The position numbers and the translations under genes were made by a program. From contig NZ_CACVAN010000001.1 of NCBI RefSeq assembly GCF_902726655.1, positions 2,170,001-2,234,000 of the forward strand: a stretch of 64,000 nucleotides of DNA, in the 5' to 3' direction. Position 1 is the first letter of the stretch. Each line of letters opens with the position of its first letter. This DNA is from Virgibacillus ihumii. Its GTDB lineage: Bacteria; Bacillota; Bacilli; Bacillales; Amphibacillaceae. Below, one piece after another: positions 58,660 through 64,000 of this stretch. The notes below the pieces were generated by a model, which was not told the origin of the DNA, ran no database searches, and was given only the letters and a program-made list of their open reading frames with translations.

Positions 58660-60069
58660 TTAGTTTTTAAATCGTTCCACCAGTTCATCATACTTCGGGC
58701 TGTTTAAAAAGTTTTCCACCGAAATGTGTTCCGCATCCGGTATTTTCTCCTCAGCACTGCTCGTTAAATCCTGATGCGTAATGACGAGATCCGCGTCATC
58801 CGGGATTTGACTGATCGCAGAATTGGTTACAAAAATATCAATGTCCGCTTTTTTAAATTTATTTTTCAACAAGGATGCGCCCATTGCGCTGGAGCCCATT
58901 CCGGCGTCACAGGCAAAAATTATCTTATTGACCTCATCGTTTGCTTTTGCCGCTGGTTCTTCTTCTTTTAACGAATCAGCGACCGAGCTTTTCTTCCCTT
59001 TCATTTCTTCCATCTTACCAGTAGCTTCTGACAAACCCTCATCTTTTACTTTGCTCGTTTTTAAAATAAGGGCGGAAATGACAAATGAAACCGCCGCAGC
59101 CACAAGTACACCAGCGATAACGCCAAGGAAGTTTCCTTGTGGTGTCATCATTAGAATTGCAATGATACTGCCCGGTGATGCCGGTCCGACCAGACCTGCA
59201 TTAAAGAGTGACAATGTGAACACACCGCTCATACCGCCACCGATAACGGCAAGCAACAATGCCGGCTTCATCAATACATATGGGAAATAAATTTCATGGA
59301 TTCCACCGATAAACTGAATGAACGCCGCACCCGGAGCGGAACTTTTCGATGCTCCTTTCCCAAAAATGGAAAACGCCAACAGCACACCAAATCCCGGACC
59401 AGGGTTTGCCTCGAGCAGTAGCAGAATAGAATCCCCAACTTCATTGGCCTGCTCGATTCCAATTGGTGTCAGAATCCCATGATTAATGGCATTGTTTAAA
59501 AATAATACTTTTGCTGGTTCAATAATGATACTGGCAAGCGGCAACAAGCCGGCGTTAACAATTGCCTCGACACCAGTTGCTAATGCGGAACTCAACCCTG
59601 CCACAACCGGTCCAATTAATTTAACCGCAATACCAGCAAGAATTGCCCCCAGGATCCCTGCTGAAAAATTGTTATACAGCATTTCAAATCCTGATTTGAT
59701 TTTATCCTGGAACAGACCGTCAATTTTCTTGATGAGATATCCGCCAAGCGGCCCCATCATCATCGCGCCAAGGAACATTGGAATATCCGTTCCGGCAATA
59801 ACCCCCATTGTGGCGATGGCACCGACGACACCTCCGCGCCTGTCATATACAATCCTGCCGCCTGAATACCCGATTAACAACGGAAGCAAATACTTAAGCA
59901 TCGGGTCGACCAATACCGCTAAATCTTCATTCGGAAACCAGCCATCGGGAATGAATAGTGCGGTTATAATACCCCACGCAATAAAGGCGCCGATATTCGG
60001 CATAATCATTCCGCTTAAAAAGCTTCCAAACCGCTGAACTTTTGCTCGAAATCCTTTCTTTTCAGCCAT
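58660..60069 (-). CDS. mtlA: PTS mannitol-specific EIICB component
   Basis: The 469-residue membrane protein has an EIIC domain of six to eight hydrophobic segments (RFGSFLSGMIMPNIGAFIAWGIITALF, GGIHEIYFPYVLMKP) and a C-terminal EIIB domain with the phosphorylated cysteine in IIFACDAGMGSSAMGA. It has no EIIA domain, which MtlF supplies. It imports and phosphorylates mannitol. The ATG at 60069 is chosen for its AAGGAGCG; an in-frame start at 60090 overlaps that site. A palindrome resembling MtlR boxes lies about 90 bp upstream. Confidence 0.95.
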   Translation of the reverse strand: MAEKKGFRAKVQRFGSFLSGMIMPNIGAFIAWGIITALFIPDGWFPNEDLAVLVDPMLKYLLPLLIGYSGGRIVYDRRGGVVGAIATMGVIAGTDIPMFLGAMMMGPLGGYLIKKIDGLFQDKIKSGFEMLYNNFSAGILGAILAGIAVKLIGPVVAGLSSALATGVEAIVNAGLLPLASIIIEPAKVLFLNNAINHGILTPIGIEQANEVGDSILLLLEANPGPGFGVLLAFSIFGKGASKSSAPGAAFIQFIGGIHEIYFPYVLMKPALLLAVIGGGMSGVFTLSLFNAGLVGPASPGSIIAILMMTPQGNFLGVIAGVLVAAAVSFVISALILKTSKVKDEGLSEATGKMEEMKGKKSSVADSLKEEEPAAKANDEVNKIIFACDAGMGSSAMGASLLKNKFKKADIDIFVTNSAISQIPDDADLVITHQDLTSSAEEKIPDAEHISVENFLNSPKYDELVERFKN

Positions 60070-60160
60070 AATAAAGCGCTCCTTTTTCATGAATTTTATA
60101 AGTCCTTAATTCAAGGTTACTCCGCAAATAGAGCGTTTACAATATAATCTAAATGCTATT

Positions 60161-60182
60161 TTGTCAGGGGCGAAACTGACAA
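60161..60182. promoter_or_regulatory. Palindrome between mtlA and the GNAT gene, candidate MtlR box
   Basis: TTGTCAG and CTGACAA form a perfect inverted repeat with eight bases between. The outer TTGNCA and TGNCAA halves match reported Bacillus MtlR sites, although the spacing is about two bases longer. It lies upstream of the mtlA promoter region, as expected for an activator. Confidence 0.55.
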
Positions 60183-60241
60183 GATTAAATTGTGCAGATT
60201 ATGCTATACTAATTCAGTCAATAAAAATGGGGGAATGCATT

Positions 60242-60664
60242 ATGGTAAAAATCACACATCAGACAGAGCAGTCTGCACGGGATTTTATCCGGAAAAAAGT
60301 AATCGAACACAACATGAAACAGCTGCCGGATGAACTGAAAACGAACAAAGAAGAGTTTGGCTTCGTGATGGAAGATGACGATGGGCATGTGATCGGCGGC
60401 ATCACCGGAACGATGTATTGGCAGCACGTACATATCGATTTTCTGTGGGTCGAGGAAACACTGCGGCTGGAAGGATACGGCCGGATGCTGCTGGAGCGGC
60501 TTGAAAAGTATGCCATTAGCAGTGGGTGCAGGCTGATTTTTCTGGATTCATTCAGCTTTCAGGCACCGGAGTTTTATATGAAAAATGGATTCGAGACTTT
60601 CGGCATTCTGGAGGATCACCCGAAAGGTTTTAATCAGTATTTTTTACAGAAGCGATTGACATGA
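60242..60664 (+). CDS. GNAT-family N-acetyltransferase
   Basis: The 140-residue protein has the acetyl-CoA-binding motif A region (DFLWVEETLRLEGYGRMLLERLEKYA) and the following LDSFSFQAPEFYMKNGFETFGIL. The substrate is unknown. The ATG at 60242 is preferred, with GGGGGA upstream; an earlier frame to 60161 would cross the mtl palindrome. It is divergent from mtlA and monocistronic, with TATACT near 60202 as a candidate -10. Confidence 0.88.
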   Translation: MVKITHQTEQSARDFIRKKVIEHNMKQLPDELKTNKEEFGFVMEDDDGHVIGGITGTMYWQHVHIDFLWVEETLRLEGYGRMLLERLEKYAISSGCRLIFLDSFSFQAPEFYMKNGFETFGILEDHPKGFNQYFLQKRLT

Positions 60665-60668
60665 TAAA

Positions 60669-60688
60669 CCCCCGGAATATTCCGGGGG
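60669..60688. terminator. Palindromic terminator-like hairpin between convergent genes
   Basis: CCCCCGGAATATTCCGGGGG is a perfect 20-bp palindrome five bases after the GNAT stop and 21 bp after the convergent M14 stop. T runs are weak on both sides. Confidence 0.6.
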
Positions 60689-60709
60689 CTTCGTATTTGA
60701 AAAGGTCGT

Positions 60710-62368
60710 TTATTCTGTTACCAGCGGCTGTTCTTTCATATACCGGTAAACAGGAATCGTATCACCAACGTCGACTGGCAGATAGTTAAACGTTACATAG
60801 CTGTCGATTGATTCCGGTTCAAGTGCAACAGAAATCACGTTCGCAGCCGGCTGGGCGGAACTGAACACATAACTTCCTTCTGGGAATTGATGCGTAGTCT
60901 TCTCAATGTCGGTTGTAACATGATTGATCTGATGGCCTTGGTAAGGTTCATCTTCCACCTCTTTATCCGTTACTTTATAACGCTCAACTGTTACTTCTTT
61001 TGCTTCTTTGAGCCGTTTCACTTCCACCCCTTGCAGTTTCAGTTTCTCCGCAATTTCCTGATACTCCGGCGGCATAATGTATGCAGTCGGACGAATACGC
61101 TCCATTGTCGGAACAGCCTCTTTTGAACTGTAATAGTTAACCGGTATCTGTTTGATGGATCCCTCAGCTATATCGACTACTTTTAATTGATGATTGCCCG
61201 GTAACTGCTGACGCTTAACGTCCAATACGATTTTATCGCTATTGCCAATTTTGCTCCCTTGGCGGACAATCTTATCTTTTACATTGTCTACAACGTGTTT
61301 AATTGCGTTGGCACGTTTAGCACTGGATTTTAATAGACTCGTATGCGCCGCTGCCGTTGCTGCAACTCGACGTTTGAAATTTTCACGTCCGATGCCGATC
61401 CCGCGGCTTTCTACTAAAATAGTAAAACTTGGCTGAAGACCATACGCATTCGTATCCATCCGTGCTTCCAGTCCGCCTTCAGATATGGTAGTTTCATCAG
61501 CCGAACGGTCAACAAGGTAATACGGATACGAGGAAAATCCTTTTCTGCCCAGGTCCCTGTGCGCCTCTTTGACAAACCAATTGGATGTCTTGTTGCGAAT
61601 CGTCTTTGGAATATTTAAGTTGAAACCGGGTGCCAGCAAGATATCGTGATAGGGCAATGCTCCCTTTTCCCCCACATCCGGAAATTTACCCGGATACGTG
61701 CTATACTCATGTGCACTGATGACAACTTCCGGTTTGTATTGGTTAAATACGTTGTGAAGCGTACGGACCTCCGGAGTTTCCAGCTTAATATGGTCACGGT
61801 TCGCATCCAGCCCATTCGCTGTTTCACGCTGGAAGTAGTAGGAACCATCCACGTTTATACGGGGAACCACGATAACGTTTATATCGTCAAGCACTTGCTC
61901 CCCTAATTGACCTGTAGCAAGTCTTTGAGCCACAACCAGCATCGATTCGCCACCAGCCGGCTCATTCCCGTGAATCTGTCCCTCCAGCATCACCGTTGTC
62001 TTATTGGAGTCCTGCACATCACCTTCTTTTGAAAAAATAAGTAATGGCAGCTTGCGCCCTTCAAGCGAATAACCTGCAGTTTTCATCTGCATCAGCTTAC
62101 TCGACTGATCCAACTCCTGCAAAAATGACATCATCTCACGTTGAGTCGTAAAATTCTTTTTCCCTTCCTGAAATGCAGGAGTATCCAAATCAACATCAGG
62201 TGCCGGATACAGCTCCTTCACCTGTTCAGGCTGCTCATATATCTGGCCAAAATACGGCGTGAAGTCTTCATGTGTCTGCGAATACGCCTGAGTCACCTGC
62301 GTCGTGCCGAATAGTGTTGCAATCATGAGAATCGTCGTAAGAACCGCTAACAATTTTACGTTTCGAAT
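60710..62368 (-). CDS. Secreted M14-family zinc carboxypeptidase, paralogue 2 (probable ATT start)
   Basis: This paralogue of the protein at 12992 has QIHGNEPAGGES (zinc His and Glu), VVISAHEYS (third ligand), FTILVESRG and the same C-terminal region. The nearest standard start (TTG at 62353) lies 22 bases from GGAGG and would give a signal peptide without a positive N-terminus. Starting at the ATT at 62368, eight bases after GGAGG, yields IRNVKLLAVLTTILMIATLF, a normal signal peptide; an ATT at 62371 is an alternative. It is likely secreted and acts on wall or environmental peptides. Confidence 0.82.
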   Translation of the reverse strand: MRNVKLLAVLTTILMIATLFGTTQVTQAYSQTHEDFTPYFGQIYEQPEQVKELYPAPDVDLDTPAFQEGKKNFTTQREMMSFLQELDQSSKLMQMKTAGYSLEGRKLPLLIFSKEGDVQDSNKTTVMLEGQIHGNEPAGGESMLVVAQRLATGQLGEQVLDDINVIVVPRINVDGSYYFQRETANGLDANRDHIKLETPEVRTLHNVFNQYKPEVVISAHEYSTYPGKFPDVGEKGALPYHDILLAPGFNLNIPKTIRNKTSNWFVKEAHRDLGRKGFSSYPYYLVDRSADETTISEGGLEARMDTNAYGLQPSFTILVESRGIGIGRENFKRRVAATAAAHTSLLKSSAKRANAIKHVVDNVKDKIVRQGSKIGNSDKIVLDVKRQQLPGNHQLKVVDIAEGSIKQIPVNYYSSKEAVPTMERIRPTAYIMPPEYQEIAEKLKLQGVEVKRLKEAKEVTVERYKVTDKEVEDEPYQGHQINHVTTDIEKTTHQFPEGSYVFSSAQPAANVISVALEPESIDSYVTFNYLPVDVGDTIPVYRYMKEQPLVTE

Positions 62369-62637
62369 AATTACGTCCTCCTTAAAATTGGTCTTAGCAT
62401 AAACCGTCCCTATTGAAATAGGTTCTGTTCAGTCCACCTCCAGTGTCGAATTTTCAAATATATTGTCTTCTCTGGATAGTTTCGCTGTTATGGAGGGAGA
62501 TTCCTTGCGACAAAAGATGTGTTTTTACGGGCAGGACTTTTGGTATATAAAATTGATTCACGAATATGATTTGAGATAAGCGGTGGCGTGCTATACTTAG
62601 AAAATAGTAGATTAGTCTGCGGCGAGGAGAGATTTGA

Positions 62638-63114
62638 ATGGAACTGTGGGACATGTACGATAAGGATAGACGGAAAACCGGCAGAACGCATGAACGGGGA
62701 GTACCATTGGCAATCGGGGATTTCCACCTGGTCGTTAGCGTTTGGATCGTGAATGATGATGGGGATTTTTTAATATCGAAACGGCATCCCGACAAGACGA
62801 ATCCCTACTTATGGGAATTCCCAGGCGGATCCGTGCTGACAGGCGAGGACAGCTATCAGGGAGCGCTGCGCGAGGTCCACGAGGAAATCAGCATTGACTT
62901 GTCCGGATATGAAGGTAAGGTGCTCCGAAGCGTACGCCGAAAGGTAAACTTCCATGATACCTGGCTGTTTCATGCCTCGTTCCCGATTGAAGATGTTACG
63001 CTCCAGGCGGATGAAGTAATTGATGCGAGGTGGGCGACCCCGAATGAAATCAAACGTTTGATCAAGGGCGGCGATTTCGCTCCGTCGCTAAGGTATTTTG
63101 TGGATATGTTGTAG
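62638..63114 (+). CDS. Nudix hydrolase
   Basis: The 158-residue protein has a Nudix box, GGSVLTGEDSYQGALREVHEEI, matching G-x5-E-x7-REVxEE. The N-terminal MELWDMYDKDRRKTGRTHERG is typical of the isopentenyl-diphosphate-isomerase-like Nudix subgroup that also includes housecleaning pyrophosphatases. The substrate is unknown. GAGGAGAG precedes the ATG. A decayed copy of its start is present at 53363. Confidence 0.92.
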   Translation: MELWDMYDKDRRKTGRTHERGVPLAIGDFHLVVSVWIVNDDGDFLISKRHPDKTNPYLWEFPGGSVLTGEDSYQGALREVHEEISIDLSGYEGKVLRSVRRKVNFHDTWLFHASFPIEDVTLQADEVIDARWATPNEIKRLIKGGDFAPSLRYFVDML

Positions 63115-63184
63115 ATTACCTACCAATAGGGCCGTTTTAGCTTTTCTCTCATAACAAACGATTGAGTGTTTCCATGTTTTGGTG

Positions 63185-63577
63185 AATAGTTCGCACGTTT
63201 CAGTTCAGACTTCGCACGTTTGGATGGGTGGTTCGCACGTTTTAGCTCAGACTTCGCACGTTTGGATGAATGGTTCGCACGTTTCAGCTCAGACTTCGCA
63301 CGTTTGGATGAGTGGTTCGCACGTTTCAGCTCAGACTTCGCACGTTTGGATGAGTGGTTCGCACGTTTCAGCTCAGACTTCGCACGTTTGGATGAGTGGT
63401 TCGCACGTTTCAGCTCAGACTTCGCACGTTTGGATGAGTGGTTCGCACGTTTCAGCTCAGACTTCGCACGTTTGGATGAGTGGTTCGCACGTTTCAGCTC
63501 AGACTTCGCACGTTTGGATGAGTGGTTCGCACGTTTCAGCTCAGACTTCGCACGTTTGGATGAGTGGTTCGCACGTT
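63185..63577. repeat. Tandem 42-bp repeat array, family A (core TTCGCACGTTT), locus 4
   Basis: About nine near-identical 42-bp units occur in a row, each with two 21-bp halves: TTCGCACGTTTCAGCTCAGA and TTCGCACGTTTGGATGAGTG. The middle units appear identical, so this is the most homogeneous and probably youngest array in the window. The first and last units diverge. All three plus-strand frames are open for long stretches because 42 is a multiple of three. Confidence 0.95.
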
Positions 63578-63714
63578 ATGGGTGATTCGCATTTTTTTCG
63601 TTACTAATTGTTCATTATTCAACAGCTATCGCACAATATTCAGCGACGGAGACTCTTATATACGACCAGCACGCACCAGATACGAACATAAAAACGGAGC
63701 TCCGATAAAGTTTT

Positions 63715-64000
63715 TCAACTGGCTTTTCTCGTTTGTTCGGCGGCTTTCCTCGTTTCTTCGACGGGGCACCCCGGTTTATCGGCGGGTCGAGCTGTTTTAT
63801 CGGCGGCTTGCTCCAGTTTATCGGCAGAATCAGCTGTTTTATCAGCGGGGCTCCTCTGTTCAGCGACTTTCGCGAATAGTTCGGCAACCAAGAACTCCCG
63901 CATACCACTAACCCCAACATAAAACGGTGCGCCAATAAACTTTTCAACCCACTCCGCCACCCGGGCCAGCAGTAAAGCGGCTATCACAAATTTTCGCTGC
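63715..64000 (-). CDS. Possible partial reading frame running into repeat family E (doubtful)
   Basis: A minus-strand frame is open from the right edge to 63715. Its first part (VIAALLLARVAEWVEKFIGAPFYVGVSGMREFLVAELFAKVAEQ) looks protein-like. The rest (ADKTADSADKLEQAADKTARPADK) is the translated 21-bp repeat. It could be the end of a gene starting beyond the window and extended by the array, or chance. I do not recognise a family. Confidence 0.25.
   Translation of the reverse strand, partial: QRKFVIAALLLARVAEWVEKFIGAPFYVGVSGMREFLVAELFAKVAEQRSPADKTADSADKLEQAADKTARPADKPGCPVEETRKAAEQTRKAS
63721..63882. repeat. Tandem 20-21 bp repeat, family E (core TTTATCGGCGG)
   Basis: About seven units of 20-21 bp carry TTTATCGGCGG, TTTATCGGCAG or TTTCTTCGACG cores with GC-rich spacers (GTCGAGCTG, CTTGCTCCAG). 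It lies about 145 bp after family A locus 4, so two unrelated families sit in one gap. From 63115 to the right edge I see no confident gene. Confidence 0.85.

Noticed and set aside
60131..60145. cre site upstream of mtlA
   Set aside because: The minus strand reads TTGTAAACGCTCTAT, which misses the final CA of the cre consensus; too weak to annotate.
63185..63577. CRISPR array
   Set aside because: Units are contiguous 42-bp tandem copies without unique spacers, and there are no cas genes nearby.
63179..63607. Long plus-strand frames through the 42-bp array (repetitive SHVSAQTSHVWMSG and FARFSSDFARLDEW proteins)
   Set aside because: All frames are open only because the 42-bp unit is a multiple of three and lacks stops. 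There is no ribosome site, and the same effect occurs at every array.

Overview
The window looks like chromosome from a low-GC, Gram-positive, spore-forming-type bacterium of the Bacillaceae, most likely a halotolerant genus such as Virgibacillus, Oceanobacillus or Lentibacillus. This is inferred from strong AGGAGG ribosome sites, frequent TTG starts, lipoprotein and LysM wall proteins, CcpA (cre) and WalR-type boxes, a Bacillus-type mannitol operon and an OpuAC-like betaine-binding protein. No rRNA, tRNA or CRISPR array was seen.

Layout. 1-8173 (minus) is a cell-surface polysaccharide block: rfbA, rfbC, rfbB, rfbD (dTDP-L-rhamnose), an ABC-2 exporter pair, a DUF4422-GT8 glycosyltransferase and a truncated sulfotransferase-like gene. 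8483-21289 is mixed housekeeping: a LysM-NlpC/P60 wall hydrolase, a NERD protein, an IS1182-family element, an M14 carboxypeptidase, two Cof-type HAD phosphatases, a membrane GT2, a betaine-binding lipoprotein and a CoA-transferase. 22260-53145 is a catabolic island. Its core (28294-44193) encodes trans-4-hydroxy-L-proline use: an orphan peptide-binding protein and an Xaa-Pro peptidase, three proline-racemase paralogues, a multi-subunit D-hydroxyproline dehydrogenase split over two operons, a DapA-type deaminase, a 2-oxoglutarate-semialdehyde-type dehydrogenase and a NhaC antiporter. Two hyuA-hyuB plus NCS1-permease modules flank the core. A second IS1182 copy and an IS200-type element lie between the core and the second module. 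53363-54806 holds gene remnants and a Doc/AbrB-type toxin-antitoxin pair. 54941-60069 is mtlA-mtlR-mtlF-mtlD. The right end carries a GNAT protein, a second M14 carboxypeptidase, a Nudix hydrolase and long tandem repeats.

How the genes work together. One sigma-54 activator gene (31573-33291) sits amid five sequences matching the -24/-12 promoter (TGGCAY-N5-TTGCA). They precede the Fe-S/flavin dehydrogenase operon, the peptide-binding/peptidase operon, nhaC, the flavin oxidoreductase/epimerase operon and, unexpectedly, the first hyuAB-DUF3830-permease module. Two of these promoters carry the same 25-bp upstream element at exactly the same distance. I read this as a compact sigma-54 regulon for collagen-type peptide and hydroxyproline breakdown to 2-oxoglutarate, with an unassigned hydantoinase/oxoprolinase-like branch.

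A second theme is intergenic arrays of about 21-bp tandem units. At least five unrelated sequence families share the same two-helical-turn period and mostly lie at gene 3' ends. One family (core TTCGCACGTTT) occurs at four separate loci. I do not know what they do.
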